A DNA stretch of 64,000 bases from Multivorans sp965232105. Its GTDB lineage: Bacteria > Acidobacteriota > Thermoanaerobaculia > Multivoradales > Multivoraceae. Position 1 is the stretch's first letter. Every line of letters begins with the position of its first letter. A model generated the notes under the pieces. That model made no database searches. It saw only the letters and a program-made list of their open reading frames with translations, and was not told the DNA's origin. Where the stretch lies: the NCBI GenBank assembly GCA_965232105.1, contig OZ246956.1, positions 496,001 through 560,000 of the forward strand, written 5' to 3'. Shown here piece by piece: positions 42,472-51,246 of the stretch. The position numbers and the translations under genes are program-made.

Positions 42472-45396
42472 TCAGCGCCCCGCGGCGCCACCCGCGCAGG
42501 CGAAGGCGTCGGTGTCGACGATCGCCGGCGCCGGCCGGCCGGGTTCGTTCACGTACTCACGCGACTCGCCGGTCACCGTGTCGACGACCTCGATCCGGTA
42601 GCCCAGGTCCGTCGTCGAAGCGCCCAGCACCCACACTCGACCGTTCTCCTCGCAGCCGTCCAGCACCTTGATCAGGATCTCCCAGTTCGACGGACCGAAG
42701 AAGTGGAACAGGCCCGAGTTCTCGGCACGGTCGCTCACGACGCGAGCCGACCCCGACCCGCCGTCGCCGCTCCGCCAATACGCCTTCACCGCGAAGCGCG
42801 AACCCCACAGGCAGAGCGTCTCGACATCGGCCCGGCAAGTACCGAAGGCCGACGCCAACGGAAGACCAAGACCGCTGCTGGCGGAGTACCCGCGCTCGTT
42901 GTATGCGAAAACCCTGAAGACCTTTCCCAAGCTGTTTATTGATGTCCAGTGATCGACGACCGATTCCGTGTCCGCGGGGACCGTGAGAAGCCTGCTCCAT
43001 CGCTGTCTTGCTCCCGCGACGAATGTCGAAGCCTCCTGGACCTCGAAGCCTGTCTCGTCGTTCGAGTTGTCCTTCCAGATCAGACTCACCCGGTTGCCTT
43101 CCTGAACATAGCCGAGGTCCGAGGGCGCCGCCGGCCCTTGGCCGCGCTCCCCCAAGGTCAAGTAGGCGATCGACCTCGGGCCGGCACTGCTGTATCCCGT
43201 CCTGTCTCCACCGATCTGGAACCTGTAGCGGCCGCCACGAGCCAAGTGCTCGAAGTCGATGTAGGCGCGACCGCCGGCAGTCCACGATGGCGCCGACCCA
43301 TACCACCGGCGCTGGTCTTCCCAACCTCGAAGCCCTGCGTGGACCCAATAGTTCACGGCGGCCGGGTCGGCCGTCCAACTGACGCGCGCCGTCGTCGGCC
43401 CGACGGCCGACGCGGAGAGGCCGGCCGGCGGCGGCGGATCCAACGGATGCGCCCACCGGAAAGGCGCCGTCTCGCTGCTCTCGGAGTAGCCGGCGGAGTT
43501 GTAGGCGAACACTCTCGCCTCGTAGTCGACACGGCCTGCCGCCTTCGCCCCGTTCCACGGGCTGACCGCTAAGCGCTCCGTGTCCGCCTCTACGGACCGT
43601 CGATAGATCGGATCGCCGTCCAGGAGAATCTGCACCTCGAACGCCGTTTCGTTGTCCGAGTTGTCGGTCCAGCGGACCTCCGCATCGGAGAACGCGCCCC
43701 GGACCGGCGCCACGGAAACGCCCGACGGCGCCGCGACCGGCTCGCCGGGAACATACAGACGGACGATGCTGCTGGGCAGCGAACGCACACCGCCGCTTGT
43801 CGCCGTTACGATGAACTCGTGTTTCTCGCCCGGCGCCGTTCTCTCCTCCAGAGGAACAACCCCTGAAGTACGGCCTTCGGCCCGATGAAACACCCACTGC
43901 CACCCACTCACGGCGCCGCCACTCAGAAGCCGATAGTGTCCCACCTCGTAGCTGTCCGCGTCCGGTACGTTGTCTCGCCAGGAAAGGTGCGCCGCGCCGC
44001 GGTCGTACCGCACCCGAGGATCGCTCGGCGGCGCCGGAACACCCTCCAGCGACCGCAGGTCCTCGCTGTACCGCGCGACGATGTGAACGGACTCCCGCAG
44101 CACCCGCTCGTTGTCCCGCTTGTCCACGATGCCGACCACCGCCCCCCAGGGCCGGAGTCGAGGAGTCGAGAAGAACGGCGCCACCTGGCCGCGATAACTC
44201 ATCGCCGTGCCAAGGCTCGGCATGACGTCGTAGTTCCCGTGGCCGAACGCATACGGCCTGAACGAGTCCTCGTCCGACGTTCGGGTGTTGGCCGGGTCGT
44301 GCTCCGCGTACAGGGCGTGGCCGATCTCGTGCACGAAGATGACGGCGTAGTCACCGCAGAAGGTCGGGTCGTTCGTCGCCCAACCGTACCACCTTGGGTC
44401 ACCTCTCCATCCCCGCAACTGCGACTGGCTACCGCAGGCACCCAACAGGGCCGGAGGCTCCCCGGTGAAGAGGTGCCCCAGATCGGCCCGATGCAGATGG
44501 CGACGGTACAGCAAGTCTCCATCCAAGAGCAGCTCTCTCGACAGCGGACGCCTGATGCCCCCGACGTCTGAGCGGTCGTTCCAGGGCTGGTCTCTCCCGG
44601 CCCGGTCCAGAGCGGCCGACGCCCGAGCGATGTGGACGATGTGCGGCTCGACCCCGATCCTGTTGTTCCGGAACACCATCCTCAGGTAGTCGCCGGCGTG
44701 CCGGATCGCCGCCAGGGCAGCCTCCTCGCCACCCCAGTTCTCGGCCGCCTTCGCCGTGTAGGCCACCAGGATGTCCAGCCGGTCGTGGCCTTGCGGACTG
44801 CTCACGCCCTCGGGAAGGTCCGCCCCGTAGGCCCCCGCCCAGGCCCGGGCGGAACCATGAGCGTGACCCTCGTGCGCATCCTCCGCCATCGAGTCCACGC
44901 CGCACCACTCCTCCAGACTCGGACCGAAGATCGGCGCCATGCCGCCAAAGCCGTCCCTCTCCGCGTGGATCCGGTACGCGCCGCCGCCGGCCGCGCCGAA
45001 ACGGCCCGCCAGCCGGCCGCCCTCCACCGTCAGCACCACCGTGTCGTACCCCGCCCCGGGCTGACCGCCCGACCACATCAGGTCGCCGCCGCCGCGGTCC
45101 TCGAACACGCTCCGCTCGGCGACCAGCACGCTGCCGTCCGGAGTCGGCGCCTCCAGCCGCCACGGATCGCTCCGCAACAGGTCCAGATCGACGTCCACGG
45201 CGACCGGCGCGGGCCCCATCGAACCCGGATCGCCCGCCGAGGCGGCCTGAGAGACGCCCGGCACAAGAGTCAGAAGCCGCTGCGCCTGGGCCCCGGATGC
45301 CGGCAGCAACAGCAGCGGCAACACGGTCAGCACCACGATGCCGGACGACACTACCGCCCGGCGATACCCGCCCAGGACTAAAGCGAGATCGCTCAT
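42472..45396 (-). CDS. secreted metzincin-type metalloprotease A with FN3 domains
   Basis: 974 residues. Signal peptide about 1-38 ('SSGIVVLTVLPLLLLPASGA'). The prodomain has a conserved 'EEWCGVDS' (possible cysteine switch, Cys165) and a His-rich 'AHEGHAH'. The protease domain has zinc motif HEIGHALYAEH (His356, Glu357, His360, His366) and a Met-turn in 'LGTAMSYRG' (Met399). Then three or so fibronectin-III-like domains ('SATVGPTTARVSWT'-type strands, 'NDETGFEVQ') and a C-terminal domain with 'TLCLWGSRFAVKAYW', 'WEILIKVLDGCEENG' and 'DTDAFACAG'. The Gly expected at HExxHxxG is Tyr363. The ATG at 45396 overlaps the stop of a small secreted ORF upstream by 1 bp. Secreted protein degradation is the likely role; substrate unknown. 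Confidence 0.88.
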   Translation of the reverse strand: MSDLALVLGGYRRAVVSSGIVVLTVLPLLLLPASGAQAQRLLTLVPGVSQAASAGDPGSMGPAPVAVDVDLDLLRSDPWRLEAPTPDGSVLVAERSVFEDRGGGDLMWSGGQPGAGYDTVVLTVEGGRLAGRFGAAGGGAYRIHAERDGFGGMAPIFGPSLEEWCGVDSMAEDAHEGHAHGSARAWAGAYGADLPEGVSSPQGHDRLDILVAYTAKAAENWGGEEAALAAIRHAGDYLRMVFRNNRIGVEPHIVHIARASAALDRAGRDQPWNDRSDVGGIRRPLSRELLLDGDLLYRRHLHRADLGHLFTGEPPALLGACGSQSQLRGWRGDPRWYGWATNDPTFCGDYAVIFVHEIGHALYAEHDPANTRTSDEDSFRPYAFGHGNYDVMPSLGTAMSYRGQVAPFFSTPRLRPWGAVVGIVDKRDNERVLRESVHIVARYSEDLRSLEGVPAPPSDPRVRYDRGAAHLSWRDNVPDADSYEVGHYRLLSGGAVSGWQWVFHRAEGRTSGVVPLEERTAPGEKHEFIVTATSGGVRSLPSSIVRLYVPGEPVAAPSGVSVAPVRGAFSDAEVRWTDNSDNETAFEVQILLDGDPIYRRSVEADTERLAVSPWNGAKAAGRVDYEARVFAYNSAGYSESSETAPFRWAHPLDPPPPAGLSASAVGPTTARVSWTADPAAVNYWVHAGLRGWEDQRRWYGSAPSWTAGGRAYIDFEHLARGGRYRFQIGGDRTGYSSAGPRSIAYLTLGERGQGPAAPSDLGYVQEGNRVSLIWKDNSNDETGFEVQEASTFVAGARQRWSRLLTVPADTESVVDHWTSINSLGKVFRVFAYNERGYSASSGLGLPLASAFGTCRADVETLCLWGSRFAVKAYWRSGDGGSGSARVVSDRAENSGLFHFFGPSNWEILIKVLDGCEENGRVWVLGASTTDLGYRIEVVDTVTGESREYVNEPGRPAPAIVDTDAFACAGGAAGR

Positions 45397-45722
45397 CAGG
45401 AGCCCGATGTCCAAGCTTCCGCGACGAACGTCCGCTTGTCCGTGGCGCTCTCCGCCTTGTTGGCGTCCGAGCCCGTCACCTTCCGGGTGCACTTCTTCTC
45501 AGACCACTCCGATGTCGTCGTGCCGGTGTTCGACATCGTCACCGTCACGGTCGCCTCGTCGTCCGGCTTCATCGTCATCGGCACGTTGGAGTACGCCACG
45601 AACGCCGAGTTGTCCCCGCCGCTCGCCGCGCCGGCCCTCAACGCAAAGACGAAGAACAGCCCCGCCACCGCAGCGTGGCGGAACGCGGCACGGCGCGTCC
45701 TGTCTGCTCTCGAAACCAACAT
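45396..45722 (-). CDS. 108-residue secreted chimera of the giant Ig protein (remnant)
   Basis: Signal peptide 'AAVAGLFFVFALRAGAASG' and the first strands of an NBR1-Ig domain ('MSNTGTTTSEW') are nearly identical to fragment 1 of the giant Ig protein. It then jumps to a piece like the end of a PIG repeat ('KCTRKVTGSDANKAESATDK'). An in-frame internal deletion between the two repeats of a former full-length copy explains it. The TGA overlaps the metalloprotease A ATG by one base, so the remnant may now act as a translationally coupled leader. Confidence 0.6.
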   Translation of the reverse strand: MLVSRADRTRRAAFRHAAVAGLFFVFALRAGAASGGDNSAFVAYSNVPMTMKPDDEATVTVTMSNTGTTTSEWSEKKCTRKVTGSDANKAESATDKRTFVAEAWTSGS

Positions 45723-45776
45723 GCGTCCCCCTACCTTAAACTCCCTGAACCACGACTCGAGTACCGCGAAGACAGC

Positions 45777-47483
45777 TCAGCGCCCCGCGGCGCCACCCGC
45801 GCAGGCGAAGGCGTCCGTATCTATGATCGCCGGCGCCGGCCGGCCGGGTTCGTTCACGTACTCACGCGACTCGCCGGTCACCGTGTCGACGACCTCGATC
45901 CGGTAGCCCAGGTCCGTCGTCGAAGCGCCCAGCACCCACACTCGACCGTTCTCCTCGCAGCCGTCCAGCACCTTGATCAGGATCTCCCAGTTCGATGGAT
46001 CGAAGAAGTGGAACAGGCCCGAGTTCTCGGCACGGTCGTTCACGACGCCGGCGGACCCCGACCTGCCGTCGCCGCTGCGCCAATACGCCTTAGCCCTGAA
46101 GCGCGAAGCCCACAGGCAAAGAGTCTCGACATCGGCCCGGCAAGTACCGAAGGGCGACACCGGCCCAACCAGCACCTCACGGGGCGCCGAGTCCTGGCCC
46201 CAAGGATTGCTCACCGTCAAGGTGACGGTGTAGAGGCCAGGCGAAGACCATGCGTGGTCCGGAGACTGCAGAGTCGACGTGGCGCCGTCGCCGAAGCTCC
46301 AGCGCCTCTCCGCTATGTTGTAGCTCGTGTCCATGAACAGAACGCGCTGGTCCGGGAGCGTCCAGCAGAGTTGCTCCTGGCACGGAATGTCGAACTGAAA
46401 GAAAGCCTCCGGAGGAACGCCACCCGCCAACCCAAGACCGCTGCTGGCGGAGTACCCGCGCTCGTTGTACGCGAAGATCCTGAAAACGGCTCCCAAGATG
46501 TTGTTTGATATCCCGTAATCGGCGACCGATTCCGTGTCCGCGGGGACCGTGAGGAGCCTCCTCCATTGCTGTCTTCCGCTCGCCTGAGGTGTCCCGGTGT
46601 ACTGGACCTCGAAGCCTGTTTCGTCGTTCGAGTTGTCCTTCCAACTCAGACTCACCCGGTTGCCTTCCTGAACATAGGCGAGGTCCGAGGGCGCCGCCGG
46701 CCCTTGGCCGCGCTCCCCCAAGGTCAGGTAGGCCCATGCACCCGGTCCGTCACGGGTGGGTTCCCTCGCGCCTCCACTGACCCGGAACCTGTAGCGGCCG
46801 CCCCGAGCCAGGTTCTCGAAGTCGATGTAGGCGCGACCGCCGGCAGTCCACGATGGCGCCGACCGACGCCACCAGCCCTGTTCTTCCCAACTTGGAAGCA
46901 GTGCTATCCAACTGACGCGCGCCGTCACCGCGGCGGACGGCTGCGTCGCCAGCTTCACCCGTGAAGGTGTCCGATTCGCCCTCCTCCACGCTCAGCCCCG
47001 GCGGCGTCGCCACCAGTGCCGGCGCGTCATCGTCCTTCACCGTCACCGCCACCGATGCCGAAACGCCGTCGTAGCCGCCACCGCTCGCGCTCAGCGAGAC
47101 CGTGACGTTCTCGTCCCGCGAGTCGTCGTCCTGCTCGCCCGGCACCGTGACCGTCTGCGGCGTGGCGCAGTGTTCGCCGTGGTGAAGGTCAGGCTCGCGG
47201 GACCATCCACCGACGCCGCCCAGCCGTCTCGGTTCTTCACCGACAACGACACCGTCACCGCCGCCGTCGGCTGCGTCGCCAGCTTCACCGTGTAAGTGCC
47301 GGAACTCCCCTCCCCGACCTCAAGGCTCATCGGGCTCACCACCAGGGCCGGCGTGTCGTTGTCCTCCGTCGTCACCACCACCGACTTCGCCGCGACCGAG
47401 CCGTAGCCGCCGCCGGACGGCGTGTTGGTCAGAGTGACATCCTCGGAGGCGGCGTTGTCGTCCTCCGCCGCCGAGACCGTCAT
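45777..47483 (-). pseudogene. chimeric remnant: Calx-beta repeats fused to FN3, PKD and metalloprotease C-terminal domain
   Basis: Three frames. 47483 to about 47,170: Calx-beta ('LTNTPSGGGYGSVAAKSVVV', 'GTYTVKLATQPTAAVTVSL'). About 47,170 to 46,960: Calx-beta ('SLSASGGGYDGVSASVAV', 'LSVEEGESDTFT'). 46,958 to 45777: 'VKLATQPSAAVTARVSW', FN3, a PKD domain ('RRWSFGDGATS', 'SSPGLYTVTLTVSN') and the same C-terminal domain as metalloprotease A ('KVLDGCEENG'). The switch near 46,960 is an extra base in a CCC run (ACGGGTGAAG instead of ACGGTGAAG). There is no protease domain or signal peptide. It seems to be made by recombination between an Ig-protein copy and a metalloprotease copy, then decayed. 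Confidence 0.7.
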
Positions 47484-47568
47484 TCCGCCCCTTCTTGCCT
47501 CACCGAGAGGGATGCGGGCGAGGCACCGCCCTCCCAGGCCCGACTCGACTCGCAACCGCGACTGATGC

Positions 47569-50500
47569 TCAACGCCCACCTGCACTGCCGCCGCAGATCC
47601 GGGAAAAGGCCTCCGTATCGATGATCGCCGGGGCCGGCTGCCCCGGCTCGTTCTCGTACCGCTTCGACTCGCCAGTCACCGTGTCGGTCACCTCGATCCG
47701 GTACCCCAGATTGGTCGTCGAAGCGCCGAGGACCCACACATGCCCGTTCGTCTCGCAGCCGTCCAGCACCTTGAGCAGGATCTCCCAGTTCTCAGGACCA
47801 AAGAACTCGAAGATACCCGATTCGTCCGTGCCCTCGTTGACCACGCGGGCCGCCCCCGATCCGCCGTCGGCACTCCGCCAGTACGCCTTTGCCTCGAAGC
47901 GCGAGTCCCGCAGGCAGAGCGTCTGCGCATCGCTCCGGCAGGAACCGGCCGGCTGCCGCGGCAGCGGCAGCCCCCTGCGCGGGGTCGCCGTCCCGGTCCA
48001 CGTCAGGCCCACTCCCTCGTTCGTCACGGCGCGTACCGCGAAGGTGTACTCCGTACCGTTCCTCAGCCCCGTCACCGTGTGCCCCCGGGCCCATGCCGGG
48101 AGGTTCACCCACGTAGCGCCCGAGCCATCGAAGGGCGGTCCAGCCGTGGCCCTCCACCGGACTTGCATTCCGGTCACCGTCACGTCCCCTCCCATCGGCC
48201 ACCGAAACTCCACACCCCAGTTCAAGCCGACCATCGTGTCTCCGGCAGTGGCGGCGAGGTCGATCTCCGGCCGTTTGTCCAGGCGTGGGCTGCTCAGCGA
48301 GTAGCCGCGCTCGTTGAACGCAAAGACCCGCAAGACATCGTCGAAGTTGCCATGGACTTCAGCCGACGTCGTGTTGGCGGGAACCAGAAGAATGGGCTGA
48401 CCCGCATGCCATCCGACCTCTCGCCGGGACCAGTACTCGCTGCCCGGGGACGCCTCCTGGACCACGAAACCCAGTTCGTCGGTCGAGCTGTCCTCCCAAC
48501 TCAGGCGAACCCGGATCTTGTTCCCGTTTCTCCAGATCTCCGACCCTGAGAGTTCCGACGGCGCCTGCGGGCCGCGGCCGCGCTCGCCCATCGTCAGGTA
48601 GGCCTTCGAGGGCAAACTGGTACCCTGCCTTACGGATTTCACGTTGAACGTGTAGCGGCCGCCACGGGCCAGACCGTCGATATCCAACCAGCCGGTCTCC
48701 ACGGGGCCGTCGTCCGGCGAACGCCATTTGTCGCCGATACTCCCGCCCGGAACGTCGGCATCCACCCTGTACGCCCGAACGTTCGGGTCGACGGTCCACG
48801 TGACGCGCGCCGTCGTCGGTCCGATGGCGGAGACTGCAACATCGGAGACGGGGGGCGGCCCGTTCGGTACCCCCCACCGGAAGGACGCCTCCTCGCTGCC
48901 CCGGGCCTGACCGAAAGAACTGAAGGCCAAGACCCGCACCCCGTAGTCGCCACCCCCTTCGAGAGCCGGCGAGGGGACGCCGCCGACCGACACCCTCCAG
49001 TCCGAGAAGACTGCATGTTCCGAGTCCGGCGCCTTGCGGCTCCACCTTGCCGGCTCGCCGTTCCGCACAACTTGCACATCGATACCCGCTTCGTCGACCG
49101 AGTTGTCGCTCCAGTGTACGTGGACCAGGCCTCGATCGAAGGTCACCGAAACGTCCGACGGCGCCTCGAGGGCCACGCCGGGCACGACCAACGGAACCCA
49201 ACTGCCGGGCAAGGAACGCGCTTCACCCCGTAGCGCCCGCAGCCTGAAGTAGTAGCGCGTGCCCGGTTCCGTGTGCTCGAGGGGAACGGTTGCCCCGGCG
49301 CCGCCCTGAACCCTCAGGGTAGCGCCGATGCAGCAGTCGAACCGTCTGTCGCTGGCCCTCACGAGCGGCACTTGGTACTGCAGCTCATATCCGTCCGCCG
49401 CCGGCGCGTCATCCGGCCACGCGAGGTGCGCGGCGCCGCCGTCGAACCAGGCCCGAAGGCCGGTCGGCTGGGCCGGAAGGTCCTCCAGAAGCGGCAGGTA
49501 GTCGCTGTACCGCACGCCGAGATGCACGGACTCCCGGAGGGTCCGCTCGTTGTTCTGCTCATCCCGGACGCCGACCGTCGCGCCGTGGAGACCGAACCGG
49601 GTCGTCGAAAAGAACGGCTCGGTCTGCCCCCTGTACGTCATCGCCGTGCCGATGGCGGGCACGGTCTCGAAGTTCACGTAGCCGGCGGCGTAGGGCCTGA
49701 ACCGATCCTCCGGCGGCCGGCGCGTCGCGGCCGGCTCGTGGTTCGCGCCCAGACCGTGGCCGATCTCGTGCACGAAAATGGCGGCGTAGTCCCTGCAGCC
49801 GCCGCCGTTCGAGGTCCAGCCGTAGGCCCCTTGGAAGAAACTCTCTGCCGTGCCGCCCCTCGTCAACAGCGAGTGAATCCCGCAAAACCCGAGTATCATC
49901 CCTGGCTCACCGGCAAAGAAATGCACGAAGTCCGCCCTGTGCTCATGGCGCAGGCGCAGCAGCTTGCCATCCGTGTGCATCAATGCGTTACGCAAGCCGC
50001 CGTCCTGCCACCAGCCTCGTTCTCCCAGTCTCAACTCCAGGGCCGCAGGCGCCTGCGTGATGTGGACGATGTGCGGCTCCACTCCGAGATCGTTGTTGCG
50101 GAACACCATCTTCATGTAGTCCCCGGCGTGGCGGATGGCCGCTTCAGGCCCCCCGCGGTCAGCCCAGTTCCTGGCCGCCGACGCCGTGTAGGCCACCAGG
50201 ATGTCCAGCCGATCGTGGCTTTGCGGATTGCTCACTCGCCGGGGAGGATCCGCCGCCAGGGCGCCCGCTCGGGAATGGGCATGACCTTCATGGGCGCCCT
50301 CCTCCGCCGAGTCCACGCCGCACCACCCTTCCGGCCGCGCACCGACGATCGGCGCCATGCCGCCGCTACCGTCCCGCTCCGCGTGGATCTGGTACGCGCC
50401 GCCGCCGGCGGCGCCGAAGCGGCCGACGAAGCGGCCGCCCTCCACGGTGAGCACCACCGTGTCGTACCCCGCCCCGGGCTGACCGCCCGACCACATCAGG

Positions 50501-50871
50501 TCGCCGCCGCCCCGGTCCTCGAACACGCTCCGCTCGGCGACCAGCACGCTGCCGTCCGGAGTCGGCGCCTCCAGCCGCCACGGACCGCTCCGCAACAGGT
50601 CCAGATCGACCTCCACCGCTACGGGCGCGGGTCCCATCGAACCAGGATCGCCCGCCGAGGCGGCCTGAGCGACGCCCGGCACAAGAGTCAGAAGCCGCTG
50701 CGCCCGGGCCGCGGGTGCCGGAAGGAGCAGCGACGCCACCAGCAACGCCACGAAGCCGGGCGCCAGTGCCGCGGACCGGCGCCCGGCGCCCGATGCGGGC
50801 GGGATGCCCGCTTTCCCAAGGGCGCCTCGCCGACGTCGATGACCGGCAAGCAGTAGAGCGAAGAGACTCAT
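47569..50871 (-). CDS. secreted metzincin-type metalloprotease B with FN3 domains
   Basis: 1,100 residues, paralogue of metalloprotease A. A long basic start precedes the signal segment 'GFVALLVASLLLPAPAARAQ' (about 39-58). The prodomain has 'EGWCGVDS' (Cys184) and 'AHEGHAH'. The zinc site is the full metzincin motif HEIGHGLGANH (His368, Glu369, His372, Gly375, His378) and the Met-turn is 'IGTAMTYRG' (Met411). Four or so FN3-like domains follow, one more than in A (the last is 'LNWGVEFRWPMGGDVTV' to 'GLRNGTEYTFAVRAV'). The C-terminal domain is 'TLCLRDSRFEAKAYW', 'WEILLKVLDGCETNG', 'DTEAFSRICG'. The ATG at 50871 is chosen for the signal peptide; no good Shine-Dalgarno is visible. Confidence 0.9.
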   Translation of the reverse strand: MSLFALLLAGHRRRRGALGKAGIPPASGAGRRSAALAPGFVALLVASLLLPAPAARAQRLLTLVPGVAQAASAGDPGSMGPAPVAVEVDLDLLRSGPWRLEAPTPDGSVLVAERSVFEDRGGGDLMWSGGQPGAGYDTVVLTVEGGRFVGRFGAAGGGAYQIHAERDGSGGMAPIVGARPEGWCGVDSAEEGAHEGHAHSRAGALAADPPRRVSNPQSHDRLDILVAYTASAARNWADRGGPEAAIRHAGDYMKMVFRNNDLGVEPHIVHITQAPAALELRLGERGWWQDGGLRNALMHTDGKLLRLRHEHRADFVHFFAGEPGMILGFCGIHSLLTRGGTAESFFQGAYGWTSNGGGCRDYAAIFVHEIGHGLGANHEPAATRRPPEDRFRPYAAGYVNFETVPAIGTAMTYRGQTEPFFSTTRFGLHGATVGVRDEQNNERTLRESVHLGVRYSDYLPLLEDLPAQPTGLRAWFDGGAAHLAWPDDAPAADGYELQYQVPLVRASDRRFDCCIGATLRVQGGAGATVPLEHTEPGTRYYFRLRALRGEARSLPGSWVPLVVPGVALEAPSDVSVTFDRGLVHVHWSDNSVDEAGIDVQVVRNGEPARWSRKAPDSEHAVFSDWRVSVGGVPSPALEGGGDYGVRVLAFSSFGQARGSEEASFRWGVPNGPPPVSDVAVSAIGPTTARVTWTVDPNVRAYRVDADVPGGSIGDKWRSPDDGPVETGWLDIDGLARGGRYTFNVKSVRQGTSLPSKAYLTMGERGRGPQAPSELSGSEIWRNGNKIRVRLSWEDSSTDELGFVVQEASPGSEYWSRREVGWHAGQPILLVPANTTSAEVHGNFDDVLRVFAFNERGYSLSSPRLDKRPEIDLAATAGDTMVGLNWGVEFRWPMGGDVTVTGMQVRWRATAGPPFDGSGATWVNLPAWARGHTVTGLRNGTEYTFAVRAVTNEGVGLTWTGTATPRRGLPLPRQPAGSCRSDAQTLCLRDSRFEAKAYWRSADGGSGAARVVNEGTDESGIFEFFGPENWEILLKVLDGCETNGHVWVLGASTTNLGYRIEVTDTVTGESKRYENEPGQPAPAIIDTEAFSRICGGSAGGR

Positions 50872-51107
50872 CGGCAAGACGCCCGGGGCACGGCCAGTTT
50901 GTCCGAACCGAGCGCAACGGGCAAGTTCAAGAGTGTACGCGGGTTCTTCGAGTCGTGCCATAGCCAAACCGGATTCCCCTGAACGTCGTGCGGCCACGCT
51001 CACCGAGCCGAGACATTGCCGCAATCTCCCGTCGCTACCGCGCGGCTACGGTCACACCAAGCCCGCGAACTCCGGCTGCTACACTCCGCCGCCCCGAGGC
51101 CCGGGGA

Positions 51108-51129
51108 ACTCGTGGGGCACTCGTGGGGC
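51108..51129 (+). repeat. 11-bp tandem repeat at the tRNA-Ala 5' end
   Basis: ACTCGTGGGGC twice in a row; the second copy supplies the first bases of the tRNA (GGGGC). A slippage event at the gene start would explain it. Confidence 0.7.
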
Positions 51130-51200
51130 AGTAGCTCAGCTGGGAGAGCACCACGTTCGCAACGTGGGGGTCGAGGGTTCAAGTCCCTTCTGCTCCACCA
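51125..51200 (+). tRNA. tRNA-Ala (anticodon CGC)
   Basis: 76 nt with encoded CCA. Acceptor GGGGCAG/CTGCTCC (one G-U), D arm GCTCAGCTGGGAGAGC, anticodon stem CCACG/CGTGG with loop TTCGCAA, T arm GAGGG-TTCAAGT-CCCTT. It reads GCG. A TGCTACACT extended -10-like box lies near 51,078, but no -35 is clear. Confidence 0.96.
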
Positions 51201-51246
51201 TTTCGCCCGTTCAACACCGAGGATCGCCGGGTGCCCCCGCGAACGG

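Noticed and set aside
50872..51107. A gene in the gap upstream of metalloprotease B
   Set aside because: In-frame extension upstream of 50871 exists but lacks protein character; no other coding signal or clear promoter is visible.
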